Source: CANKJK01 sp040081715 (GTDB lineage: Bacteria > Acidobacteriota > Vicinamibacteria > Vicinamibacterales > UBA2999). Taken from it: a DNA stretch of 64,000 bases. Of this stretch, positions 1 to 8,638 are shown one piece after another. The stretch spans positions 1 to 64,000 of the forward strand of contig JBEBFY010000006.1 of the NCBI GenBank assembly GCA_040081715.1, given 5' to 3'. How positions within the stretch are numbered: the first letter of the stretch is position 1; each line of letters begins with the position of its first letter. The translations under genes were made by a program, and so were the position numbers. The notes below the pieces were generated by a model. That model was not told where the DNA came from. It made no database searches and saw only the letters and a program-made list of their open reading frames with translations.

Positions 1-215
1 GGAGGGGGACTTTCCACTGCGCGGTGCGGGCGGGCACGGACGGGTGCGGTCGACGGTGGTGCACCAGAGGGGCTGGTGTCCCCTCGTGGTGCGCCCGCTG
101 GCGTCGACGCCTGGCAGCCCGTGCGCCGCCAGGCACAGCACGGGTGACCGGACGAAGGTCCGCGAGGGGCGCCGATGGCGTGACGACCCGTCTCATGCGG
201 TATCCGGCGGAGGCC
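1..215. other. Left edge, no gene recognised
   Basis: No reading frame in this stretch gives a protein I recognise. Frames open here continue into the upstream extension of the glycosyltransferase at 587, but that extension is arginine-rich, low in membrane residues and unlike a real N-terminus. The stretch abuts insertion-sequence debris, so it is probably part of the same degraded region. Confidence 0.4.
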
Positions 216-460
216 TGACCAGCACGACCCGCGTCGTGATCTGCATCCGGCCATCACGGCAGACGGGACAGCGCGCCAGGTCGACGCCGGTGAGCCGCAG
301 CAGCAGAGCCACGCCCGCCGTCCGGCACCGCGCGCGGTCCGTGGTCCACGCCTCGGGTAAATACAGCCACATCCCAATGCAGCCACTCCCGCGTGCGCCC
401 GCCAGATGCAGGCTCGTAGCCACTTGGCAGTTATCGATCCGGCCCAGCGTGCCCGAGTAC
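193..460 (-). mobile_element. Composite transposase debris (IS701 fragment joined to IS91-like C-terminus)
   Basis: On the minus strand, about 50 residues from 460 down to 311 match the conserved middle of IS701-family transposases (SGTLGR, NCQVA, LYLPEAWTTDR). The same segment occurs in the IS701 remnant near 6.4 kb. At 311 the match stops and the frame runs into a different end, with a CPVC pair followed by GRMQI, which looks like the zinc-binding C-terminus of IS91-type transposases. Neither part is a complete gene. The IS701 identity is firm; the IS91 identity is tentative because only about 35 residues are available. Confidence 0.6.
311..460 (-). repeat. 150-bp IS701-derived direct repeat, copy 1
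   Basis: This 150-bp block is nearly identical, with only a few substitutions, to 6398-6547 and lies in the same orientation. Both copies encode the same IS701 transposase segment. They flank about 6 kb that includes two glycosyltransferase genes and an IS256 fragment. Confidence 0.85.
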
Positions 461-586
461 GGCGACGGCCTGACCCAAGGTCGCATAAGGGGTCTTCCGT
501 TAACGGCGCCAACCCCGTGGCAGCCTTCTAATGTTTCCTATTGTCGTCGCGCCACTCTTCCAATGCGGGTCGGGGATAATGCCCGG

Positions 587-2503
587 ATGCAGACCGCTCA
601 ATCAGTGCAGGACCGGCAGAACGGCCGACTCTCGCCAATCGAGCTGGTTCTCCCGGCCGTCTTGCTCGCGGCGGCCGAAGTCGCTCGTATCCGCGGCTTC
701 GATCAGCGTGTGTTGCTCGTTGCCAGTGGGACGGCGATTGCGCTGGGCGTCTGGCGATTGGCGCGACGTTCGTCCCCGACGCGCGTGTCCTTTCTGCGCG
801 GCGTCGCCGCGGCGGCCCTGGTCTCCCTGATGATTGCCCTGATCCCGTTGGCGCTCGAGGCGCCGGGCTTCACCTCCGTCACGAGCGCCGTGCTGCCGGT
901 GGTGGCCATGATCGCGGCCACGCTGTGGCTCCGCTGGGACGAGGCCGGGCCGCCGTCGGCTCCGGCAAGGTCACCCCGCGCGCGTCCGGGCGCATGGCTC
1001 TCGGTCGCCCTCCTCGTGTTCGCGGTGCTGGTGACGATCGCCAACCGCATGCTCGTCGGCGACTTCCCGCACATCACCGACGAGGCGAGCTACATGCTGC
1101 AGGCGAAGTGGATGGGGATGCCCGGATTCTCCTGGCACTTCGACCCGGCGCTCCAGGATTTCTTCACGGAGCGGCACTTGATCGACCGCCCAGGGCAGCT
1201 TGCCACGCTGTATCCGCCCGGTTGGCCGATGGTGCTCGCGCTCTTCGACGCGGCCGGCCTGGGCTCGCAGTGGGGCCTGTTCGTGGGAAGCCTCACGCTG
1301 CTCTGCACCTACCGCATCGGCGTGTTGCTCCACGAGCACCGGGTCGCGGTACTCGCGGTCGTGCTGCTGGCGTCCTCGCAGTGGTTTCTCGACATGCACG
1401 CGTCGTACATGTCGCACGGCGCGACGATGATGTTCGCGGCGGGCGGGACACTGGCGATGCTCGAAGCCGACAGGCGCGCGGGCGGACAGCAGGCCGCCCT
1501 CTGGGCTGCCGCGGGCGCGCTGCTCTCCTTCGCCGTGGCGGCGCGTCCGTTGACGGGCGCGGCACTGGGCGCCGGGCTTGTCCTCTGGATCTGGCTCCCC
1601 AGCAACGTGCCGTTCTCCCGGCGGGTGCGCTCGGGGCTGTGGCTGGTCGTGGGCGCGCTGCCAGGGCTGGCCGGCCTCCTGTACTACAACGCGGCAACGA
1701 CCGGAGCGCCCCTGCTGTTCGGGTACGAAGCCGTGTACGGGTCGATGCAGAGCCTGGGCTTCGGGCCGCGCGGGTGGCTGGTTTACAACGAGGCGCTGAC
1801 ACGGGTTCCCGTCTTGTCGACTGGAGTGGACTTCACTCCGCAGCTCGCCGCCACTCGCTTTTCGATGGTGCTGGCCGACGCTGCCATGACCTGGCTCCCC
1901 CTGTTCGGGCTCGCGCCACTCCTGCTGGCGGCACGGCACGTCGGCGTGCGATGGCAGTCCCGCGCGTGGCTGCCGCTGCTGCTGCTCCCAGCGGTGTACT
2001 TCTTCTACTTCTTCAAAGAGCTCCGCTTCTGGGTCGAGGCCCTCCCGTATTTCTCTCTCGGGATCGCGTGGCTGTTCATTCGCATCCTGGACCGTGCACC
2101 GGCGTTGGGCCGGCAGCTTGTGGCGATCAGCCTGCTCGGACAGGCGGCGCTCGTGGTCACAGGCGACGGTCTCCTGCCGTTCGCGAATCGACCGTGGAGG
2201 GGGTACATGCCGGCAACTGCGGCGCCGGTCGACTTCGAAGCCATCGAGGGGTTGCGGGCCAGGCACGGGAAGCTGCTCATCTTCGCGAAAGAGGTGGGGC
2301 CGGGATTCGCCCCGCTTCGCGATCGATTGATGGTGTACAACGGCGACGGCGAGTCGGGCGACGTCCTCGTCGCCCGCGACCTTGGTGACCGGAATGCCGA
2401 GCTGATGCGGCGTCACCCCGACCGGACGCCGTTCCTGTTCACTCGCACAAGCTCGAACGGGCGCATTCCTGCCACCGTGACGCCGCTTGCCCGGGTGCAT
2501 TGA
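587..2503 (+). CDS. GT39-type (ArnT/PMT-like) membrane glycosyltransferase
   Basis: The product is an integral membrane protein of 638 residues with about ten to twelve hydrophobic segments, built like the GT-C enzymes that move sugars from polyprenyl-phosphate donors on the periplasmic side of the inner membrane. After two N-terminal helices comes the first large loop with HITDEASY, where the Asp165-Glu166 pair sits at the usual place of the GT39 catalytic acidic motif. The C-terminal third is a soluble domain. I chose the ATG at 587 because everything upstream in frame is arginine-rich and overlaps IS debris; an ATG at 563 is the alternative. It lies alone on the plus strand beside IS remnants, at the edge of the glycan locus. 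Acceptor and sugar cannot be read from the sequence. Confidence 0.8.
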   Translation: MQTAQSVQDRQNGRLSPIELVLPAVLLAAAEVARIRGFDQRVLLVASGTAIALGVWRLARRSSPTRVSFLRGVAAAALVSLMIALIPLALEAPGFTSVTSAVLPVVAMIAATLWLRWDEAGPPSAPARSPRARPGAWLSVALLVFAVLVTIANRMLVGDFPHITDEASYMLQAKWMGMPGFSWHFDPALQDFFTERHLIDRPGQLATLYPPGWPMVLALFDAAGLGSQWGLFVGSLTLLCTYRIGVLLHEHRVAVLAVVLLASSQWFLDMHASYMSHGATMMFAAGGTLAMLEADRRAGGQQAALWAAAGALLSFAVAARPLTGAALGAGLVLWIWLPSNVPFSRRVRSGLWLVVGALPGLAGLLYYNAATTGAPLLFGYEAVYGSMQSLGFGPRGWLVYNEALTRVPVLSTGVDFTPQLAATRFSMVLADAAMTWLPLFGLAPLLLAARHVGVRWQSRAWLPLLLLPAVYFFYFFKELRFWVEALPYFSLGIAWLFIRILDRAPALGRQLVAISLLGQAALVVTGDGLLPFANRPWRGYMPATAAPVDFEAIEGLRARHGKLLIFAKEVGPGFAPLRDRLMVYNGDGESGDVLVARDLGDRNAELMRRHPDRTPFLFTRTSSNGRIPATVTPLARVH

Positions 2504-2555
2504 AGGGGGAATGTCCCGCCCGTTGTTGAAATTCGGCGGCGGCTCGGGTGACATT

Positions 2556-3395
2556 CTACGCGACGTTTTCCACTGAGAAGGCAAGGCCGAGACGTTGATC
2601 GCGGGCACGAAGCGCAGCGACGAGTCTGGGCATGTCCGCATGCCCCTTCAGACGCCGGAAGCCTTTAACGGCTTCGAGGACGCCCGCGGCGACCCAGCGC
2701 AGCATCACCTGCCCGCCACACCAGCGCTTCACATTCCGCTTCACGTGTCGGGTGCGACTCAGCAGACTCTCGGCGGCATTGGTGGTCGCCAGCGACCGCT
2801 GGAGGCGTGCCGAGAGATGGAGGCTGAGGACCGTCAGCGTCTCCTCAAGCCCTTCACGGACTCTGCCGGCGGCACTGGGATGCACGGTATCGAGGCGCTT
2901 CGCGAGGTCGGTGAGCAGTCGGGTGGCGAGCTTGAGGTCGGTCGCCTGGTACGCCCGTCGGACAACGGCCTGCACCCCCGACCGGTGCCGCCCCGGCACG
3001 TGGTCGAGGATGTTTCGTAGCTTGTGGACCTGACAGCGTTGGATGAGGGCGGCCTCACCGAAGACGGCGTGGACGGCCTTGTGCAGCGCCAGGGCGCCAT
3101 CGAGGATGACCAGCACGCTGCGGTCGGTGCGCAGGCCCCGGCTGTGGAGATTTGCCAGCAGGCTCTGACACACCGCCGCGTTCTCGGTGGCGCCTTCCCA
3201 CAGGCCGAGCGCGTGTGTCTGGCCATCCGCCGCGATCCCGAGCGCCACGATGAGGCAGTGCTCGCCGATGTGCACGCCGTCGACCAGTAGCGCGACCAGG
3301 TCGAGCCCGTCCAGGGATGCCGACTGCCACGCCCGCAGCTGCGCCGTCGTCTTTGCCACGAAGCGGCGGCCGTCGAGTACGACGGCCATTGTCAC
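2556..3395 (-). pseudogene. IS256 (mutator) family transposase, 5'-truncated
   Basis: The 279 readable residues carry the catalytic core of IS256-family transposases: Asp in VDGVHIGE, Asp in ILDGALAL and Glu in TTNAAESLL, plus the conserved CQVHKLRN segment. Full-length members are around 400 residues, so about 120 residues of the DNA-binding N-terminus are missing. An in-frame stop lies just upstream of the first usable start, and the next gene's 3' end follows within 100 bp. I found no convincing terminal inverted repeats. It is most likely inactive. Confidence 0.85.
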
Positions 3396-3451
3396 GTTGT
3401 TTCACGACCCTGCTATCGGGGTTTATGAGATAGGTTCTAGGCGACTGTCAT

Positions 3452-3472
3452 GCGGTGAGGTCTTCTCACCGC
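3452..3472 (-). terminator. Hairpin downstream of the 3488 gene
   Basis: A perfect 8-bp stem (GCGGTGAG with CTCACCGC, 5-nt loop) lies 16 bp past the stop codon of the minus-strand glycosyltransferase at 3488. There is no U-run after it, so it could be a weak or Rho-assisted terminator, or the edge of the IS256 remnant. Confidence 0.4.
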
Positions 3473-3487
3473 CGGCGGCTTCGCCGC

Positions 3488-5086
3488 TCAGTCGACCCGT
3501 CGATACAACACGATCGGGGGACTCAAGCTGGGGTAATCGAGCAGGTCGCGCCGGAACCCATGATCGAACTCGGCGGCAACGCGGTAGGTGCCGCGTGACT
3601 CCTCAAGCTCGCGACTGAGCCAGGCCGGACAGGCCTGGCTCCGTCCTTCGTCGCGAGCGCTCGTCCAATCGGGAATCGTCACGATCCACTCAGGCCGCGC
3701 CCCAGGCGCGACCCAGATCTCGAGGTCAGGAGGCAACAGGATTTCGTCGAGCGACGGCAGCAGCCGTGGAAGCTGTTTGGCGTCACCGCAGTACGCCAGG
3801 ACACCGCTCGAGGCGTGAGTCGCGAGCCAGTCCTCGGCGTCGGTGCGGGTGTCGTTCAAGAGTTCGCGCAGGACGCCCGCCGACGTCACTGCGGGCGGCA
3901 ACAACGCCACGGCCAGCAGCACGCCACCGAGTATTGGACCGCGCACCCACCGCCGCCGCGCCGTCACGAGTCCATAGGCGGCGAAGACCGCAAGCGCAAA
4001 GGACACCGGCAACAGGAACCGGAGCATCAGCAGGTGCACCGGAATGAGAAACGCCGCGATGTAGCTCAATACCGGCAGGCCGAACAGCAGCCGCCGGCGA
4101 TCGGTAGCGGCGAGGTGGGCAACGCCCAAGACTGCCGCGGCAACCAGCACCGGGCCCATGAAGCGAACGAGCCCCTGACCCATCGCTTCTGTGTGCTCGA
4201 GCTGTCCCTCGAGCGTCCACGGGTACCACCCACGGTAGCCCACGAGCTTCTGTGCCGTGCCGTCGACGAGCCAGCCGATGTGCGCGACGTAGCGCTCGTG
4301 ATCGACAACGAGGCCGCTCCCGAACGCATAGGTGGCCAGCCCGCAGGCGACGAGCAGGCCCATCTGTCGCGCTGCGGGCCAACGGCCGTCCAACCGCCGC
4401 AGCAGGATCGGAAGCAGCGCGACGGGCAAGAACAACATGGCCGCCTGGTCTTTCGTTGCTGCCGCGAGTCCCGCCGCCGCGCCCAGCACCGCGAAGCGCC
4501 TGCCCGTCGGCTCCCCAACGAGCAGCTTCGCAAAGTACAGCATGCCAATGGCGCTCCAGAAGAGATAGGGAACGTCGAGGGTCGCCGTCTTTGAGTAGTA
4601 ATGAAACGGATATTGCACGAGTACGATTGCACCGGCAACGACACCGGTCATGGCGTCCCAGAGCACTCGGCCGATGTGAAACGCCAACATCACCAGGCCG
4701 GCAGAAAAACCGACGCTGACAAGTCGAGCCAGAATCGTCAGCGCCCGGAAGGCGCGCTCCGGTTCCGAGAAGCCGTACGGAAATGCCGCGGTCGGGTGCG
4801 CGAAACCGCCCGTGAGCCACTCGACGCCGAGATATGGGGCATACACGGCGCCCAGCACGAAGTGATGGAACAGCGGATAGGCCAGCCAGCGGTCCTGGAG
4901 TTCATCGGGCGAACCAGCCAGGATGTGATGGATTTCGGTCAGCGGTTGAAGGGGTGCCAGGTCGTCCGGAGCCCAGCTGATGTCGCGACCCTGGCGGGTG
5001 GCCGTCGGCAGGCCCCAGGCGAGCCCGATCGAGAACACCGCCAGCGACAGCACGGTGAGCGCCACCGGCCACGACTTTGCCGACAC
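3488..5086 (-). CDS. GT-C (PMT/ArnT-like) membrane glycosyltransferase
   Basis: The 532-residue product has an N-terminal membrane anchor, an acidic pair Asp41-Asp42 in the first extracytoplasmic loop (SWAPDDLAPL) and about nine further membrane helices, followed by a soluble C-terminal domain of about 130 residues. This is the layout of polyprenyl-phosphate-dependent GT-C glycosyltransferases of the PMT/ArnT group. The segment YYSKTATLDVPYLFWSA is typical of the family's second luminal motif region. The ATG at 5086 is followed directly by the first helix. The gene stands alone, with IS701 debris immediately upstream and a hairpin and IS256 fragment downstream, so its promoter may have been altered by insertion. 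Substrate unknown. Confidence 0.75.
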   Translation of the reverse strand: MSAKSWPVALTVLSLAVFSIGLAWGLPTATRQGRDISWAPDDLAPLQPLTEIHHILAGSPDELQDRWLAYPLFHHFVLGAVYAPYLGVEWLTGGFAHPTAAFPYGFSEPERAFRALTILARLVSVGFSAGLVMLAFHIGRVLWDAMTGVVAGAIVLVQYPFHYYSKTATLDVPYLFWSAIGMLYFAKLLVGEPTGRRFAVLGAAAGLAAATKDQAAMLFLPVALLPILLRRLDGRWPAARQMGLLVACGLATYAFGSGLVVDHERYVAHIGWLVDGTAQKLVGYRGWYPWTLEGQLEHTEAMGQGLVRFMGPVLVAAAVLGVAHLAATDRRRLLFGLPVLSYIAAFLIPVHLLMLRFLLPVSFALAVFAAYGLVTARRRWVRGPILGGVLLAVALLPPAVTSAGVLRELLNDTRTDAEDWLATHASSGVLAYCGDAKQLPRLLPSLDEILLPPDLEIWVAPGARPEWIVTIPDWTSARDEGRSQACPAWLSRELEESRGTYRVAAEFDHGFRRDLLDYPSLSPPIVLYRRVD

Positions 5087-5601
5087 GGCCTGGATTATCT
5101 CCTACTACTACTTGATCACATTCGCGACGGTCCGCGCGGCTGATGCGCGTCCGTGGTAGCGCGCCCGCACAGCGGGCAGCTGGGCAGCCGGCGGAGCAGG
5201 AGGGGCTGCAGGTGTCGTCAGACGGCGGCGAGGGTCCACGGCACGCGGCACCGGGGGGGGAAAGCGCCCGACGGCGGGCGAGGAAGGCGTGGGCGGTGGC
5301 GCAGAGCGCGGCGTGATGATGGAAGCCCTGCCAGGTGCGCCCTTCGAAGTGATCCAACCCCAGCTCGCCTTTCATGTCTTGATAGTCGCGCTCGATGCGC
5401 CAGCGGAGCTTGGCGAGCCGCACCAAGGTGCGCACCGGCGTCTTCGGAGGCAACGACGAGAGATAGCACTTTGTCTGGGCGGCCTCACCGCGGGGCCACT
5501 CACTGAGGAGCCACACCTCGGGGCCAGGCCCCGCGCCTTCCGAGTAGAGCCTGTTATGTACTTTCCCTTGTACTGGCCGCGGAGATTTAGTACTTGGAGG
5601 G

Positions 5602-6360
5602 ATGCCCAAATGGGTCCCTCGCCCACGGGCGACCGGCTACCCCAGTGATGTGACCGATGAGGAATGGGCGTCGGTCGCACCGTATCTGACCCTGAGTTGG
5701 CTCGATAGTCCGCAGCGGACCCATGACCTGCGGACGGTGTTCAATGCGATCCGGTGGCTGGTGCGCACCGGCGCGTCCTGGCGGATGATGCCCAACGACC
5801 TGCCCCCGTGGCCGGCGGTCTATCAGCAGTGGCAACGCTGGGTGCGCGCGGGGTGCTTCGAGGCGATGGTGCATGACCTGCGCGTGATCCTGCGGGCGAA
5901 GGCCGGCCACGCGGCGCAGCCCACCGCGATGATCCTCGACAGTTGCACCCTGCAATCGACGCCGGAGTCGGGCGCGCGGGCGGGCTACGACGGGGCGAAG
6001 CGGAGCAAGGGCGCGAAGGTCCACGCGGCGGTCGACACGCTGGGCCATCTGCTCGCGCTACACGTCACGCCGGCGAGCGAGCAAGACCGCGCGCAGGTCG
6101 GGGCCCTGGCCGCGGCGGTGCAAGACCTCGCCGGCCAGCACGTCACGCTGGGCTACGTGGATCAGGGCTACACCGGGGCGGACCCGGCGGACGCGGCTGC
6201 CGCCCACGGCATCCGTCTCGAAGTCATCACACACACGGAGGCCAAGCGGGGCTTCATCCTGCTGCCGCGGCGCTGGGTGGTCGAACGAAGCTTTGCGTGG
6301 GCCGCGCGCTTCCGGCGCCTGGCCCGCGACTACGAGCGCCTGATCCAGGAGCGCCAGGGC
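5602..6360 (+). pseudogene. IS5 family transposase inserted in IS701, 3'-truncated
   Basis: The protein starts with the IS5 N-terminal domain (TDEEWASVAPYL, RTVFNAIRWLVRTGASWRMM) and continues through the DDE core (MILDSCTLQSTPESG, GYDGAKRSKGAKVHAAVDT, YVDQGYTG) to the last motif RRWVVERSFAWAARFRRL. After about residue 250 the family sequence stops and the frame runs into IS701 sequence, ending at 6447, so the last 15-25 residues of the transposase are missing. It sits inside, and opposite to, the IS701 gene. The catalytic residues are present, but the C-terminal loss and lack of clear ends suggest it is no longer mobile. Confidence 0.8.
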
Positions 6361-6397
6361 GTGTTGTCACTTGGGGGCAAATGCGACCGTGTCGGGC

Positions 6398-6547
6398 ACG
6401 CCCGCCGTCCGGCACCGTGCGCGGTCCGTGGTCCACGCCTCGGGTAAATACGGCCGCATCCCAATGCAGCCACTCCCGCGTGCGCCCGCCAGATGCAGGC
6501 TCGTAGCCACTTGGCAGTTATCGGTCCGGCCCAGCGTGCCCGAGTAC
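6398..6547 (-). repeat. 150-bp IS701-derived direct repeat, copy 2
   Basis: This is the second copy of the block at 311-460, here within the N-terminal part of the IS701 transposase. In this copy the reading frame continues naturally at the lower-coordinate side (VPDTVAFAPK), so it is the more original context. Confidence 0.85.
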
Positions 6548-7003
6548 TGGCGCGCGACGCCGACCGAGTGGGTCCCTTTCTTGGGGAAGCCGGTGTCGTC
6601 GACGACGAAGGCGGCCACGTCGGGCAACTCCTGATCGACCGTGCGGGCCAGACGCGCAAACAGCTCGTTGGCGTCCCACGGACTCACGACCACGCACTGC
6701 TACAGCCGTTGTCGCATCGCTTGGACCTCGGTGGCCCGGTCGACCAAGCGCGCCGCGATCGGCTCGATACTCTTCCGCTCCCCATCGAGCAACAGGCCGG
6801 TCACGTATTGGCCCATCGCCCTCCGGCGCTCGGGACGGCCCAGCCCCGCGGTCAACCTGTCCAGATAGGTCGTCAGCTCACGATCCAGGCGCTCCAGCGC
6901 GTGTGGCGTCACCGCAGCAAAAGATCACGAGTCGACCATCGCGTCAAGTCAGAAGTGACTGAGTAGTACTAACTATGAATGGGAACTGACCAGGGAGCTG
7001 TTG

Positions 7004-8638
7004 TCACCGCAGGTAATCGCCTGACTGCCGGACGTTCGGCGCCAGCGTCGATGAGAACGCCTTCAGGTGCCGCACCAGTGCGTCTTTCTCGCTGGGATCG
7101 ACAGCATAGAAGGACACGGTATCTTCGGCGGCGACGACGTTGTTGCTAATAGTCCACTCACCGACCTTGATCCACTGCGGAGGAAGGCCACCGAATCGCG
7201 TGAACCAGGCGTCGTAGACGACCGCAACCTTCACGCCGGCGCGGTCCGCGATGTGACGAATCTGCGGGGTCGCGTACGACCCGGTGAGCCTCAGTTTCGC
7301 GACGTCAAGGCTGCCGAGCCCCCACAGGTCGAGGATGTGGAGATCATCGCCGAAGTACGCGATACACCCGATGTCGTTCACGGCCGCGGAGCCGGATGGG
7401 TAGTATGTACGAAGGAACTTCGCCATCTGACACTGTTGCTCATAGATGTTGGTAGTGGCTTGTGGCATCGTCGTCAGCGCCGTGCGGGCTCTCACCTCCA
7501 GCGGCCAGATCAGCACGGCGGAGAGCGCAACGACCGCCACGGACAACGGCAGCGCGCCAACGTTCAGCCTGAGGCGTCGCGACCCGAGGGGAGGCAGATT
7601 CGTGGTCACGTGAGCCAGGGCGAACAGCCCCGAAAGCATCAGGTAAGCCTCGTATCGGTGGAACCAACCGACCCCGGCAAACTGTGCGTGCAGCAGGGTC
7701 GAGGCGACGAACATCATCAACAGATATGCATTCCGCCCTGGCATCCGTTCGTGGCGGTACTGCAGCACGAGAGCCACGAGAGCTCCGAGCATGACGACCA
7801 GAAGGTGCGGCGCGTAATAGAACGTCCCCATCGCCCGCAGCCCGGTGACGAACTCGACGACGCCTCGCAGGCCAGAACCCGGCCGCAGGCCCTTCAGGAG
7901 GATCGAGTTGGGGAAAAACAACCATCCATGGCTCACCGACCACCATCCGTACAGCGTGATCGGCAGCACTCCCAATGCTCCGACAACCAAGGGAAAGCGC
8001 CACCGCCCCTTCAGGATCGCCAGCAGCGCACCGATGACGGCGAGCAGGAAGAGACCCTCGTAGCGCGTGGCGACGAGCAATGGCGCCAGCAGAAGCAGCC
8101 AGGCCTCGCTCCTCTTTGGTGACGGGCTCGTCAGGATTCCAGCCGTCACATGCATCGCTGCCACAGTGATGAGGCCATGCAGCACGTGTTCCATGCCCGA
8201 CAGCGACAGGGCGGGTAGCGGCGTCACGAAGAGCACGAGGCACAAGGCGGCGAAGACGGCCGGTGGCGCGAGAACGTCGCTCAGCGCCTTCCAGCACAGC
8301 GTCAGCAGGCCGAGAGACAGCAGCACATTGATCAGCAACGGTGAGTATGCGTTGACGCCAAAGACAGCGTAGGTGAGGGCAATCAGAACCGTCCACAGCG
8401 GTGATGAGGTGGAAGACGAGAACTCGTATCGGGTGATGCCCCAGGTCTTGTGCGCTACGTAGTTCTTGGCGATCGCCATGTGGATATAGGCGTCGTCGAT
8501 CGGATACACGAAGGACGAATCGTTGCGCTGCCAGGACAACGCGAACGCCACGGCCATGACCGTCAGGTAGGCGACGGCGACGGCGACGAGCGGCCACGCC
8601 GCCGGCATGCTGCGCCTGGAGGGACGCTCGTCCATCAC
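7004..8638 (-). CDS. GT-C-like polytopic membrane glycosyltransferase
   Basis: The 544-residue product has an N-terminal helix, then a loop with YPIDDAYIHMAIAKN whose Asp48-Asp49 pair is placed like the catalytic acidic motif of GT-C enzymes. About ten more membrane helices follow, including an RYEGL motif, and a soluble C-terminal part of about 150 residues (DIGCIAYFGD, LDLWGLGSLD). The pattern recalls AftB-like arabinofuranosyltransferases and related polyprenyl-phosphate sugar transferases; that comparison is from memory and the sugar is unknown. Its start overlaps the 3' end of the upstream SGNH gene by 4 bp, so the two are probably translated together, and a coupled transferase plus acyl-ester hydrolase fits modification of a surface glycan. 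Confidence 0.7.
   Translation of the reverse strand: MMDERPSRRSMPAAWPLVAVAVAYLTVMAVAFALSWQRNDSSFVYPIDDAYIHMAIAKNYVAHKTWGITRYEFSSSTSSPLWTVLIALTYAVFGVNAYSPLLINVLLSLGLLTLCWKALSDVLAPPAVFAALCLVLFVTPLPALSLSGMEHVLHGLITVAAMHVTAGILTSPSPKRSEAWLLLLAPLLVATRYEGLFLLAVIGALLAILKGRWRFPLVVGALGVLPITLYGWWSVSHGWLFFPNSILLKGLRPGSGLRGVVEFVTGLRAMGTFYYAPHLLVVMLGALVALVLQYRHERMPGRNAYLLMMFVASTLLHAQFAGVGWFHRYEAYLMLSGLFALAHVTTNLPPLGSRRLRLNVGALPLSVAVVALSAVLIWPLEVRARTALTTMPQATTNIYEQQCQMAKFLRTYYPSGSAAVNDIGCIAYFGDDLHILDLWGLGSLDVAKLRLTGSYATPQIRHIADRAGVKVAVVYDAWFTRFGGLPPQWIKVGEWTISNNVVAAEDTVSFYAVDPSEKDALVRHLKAFSSTLAPNVRQSGDYLR

Larger units (their letters stand above)
5150..6912 (-). pseudogene. IS701 family transposase, broken by an IS5 insertion
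   Basis: Two pieces of one IS701-type DDE transposase lie on the minus strand. The N-terminal part (6912 to about 6367) contains FVVDDTGFPKKGTHSVG and the conserved SGTLGR and NCQVA blocks. The C-terminal part (about 5570 to 5150) contains WLLSEWPRGE, KLRWRIERDYQDMKGELGL and FEGRTWQGFHHH. The gene has an amber codon at 6700-6702 where CAG is expected, an IS5-type transposase in the opposite orientation in the middle with some 100 codons missing, a frameshift at a run of eight G at 5253-5260, and a further stop near 5218. Imperfect inverted ends may lie near 5103 and 6970. It is certainly non-functional. Confidence 0.85.

Noticed and set aside
44..586. A long in-frame extension upstream of the glycosyltransferase at 587
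   Set aside because: It is arginine-rich, lacks membrane segments, overlaps IS701 debris on the other strand, and the family N-terminus starts at 563-587.
44..2388. Long arginine-rich frame (925-2388) on the plus strand
   Set aside because: Same strand, other frame of the GT39 gene; composition is that of a shadow frame.
971..2641. A 556-codon open frame on the minus strand
   Set aside because: It lies opposite the glycosyltransferase gene, is rich in Arg, Glu and Gln, and has no domain; it is a GC-rich shadow.
3452..3472. Inverted repeat as an IS256 terminal repeat or attachment site
   Set aside because: No matching partner is found at the other end of the IS256 fragment; a hairpin behind the 3488 gene is simpler.
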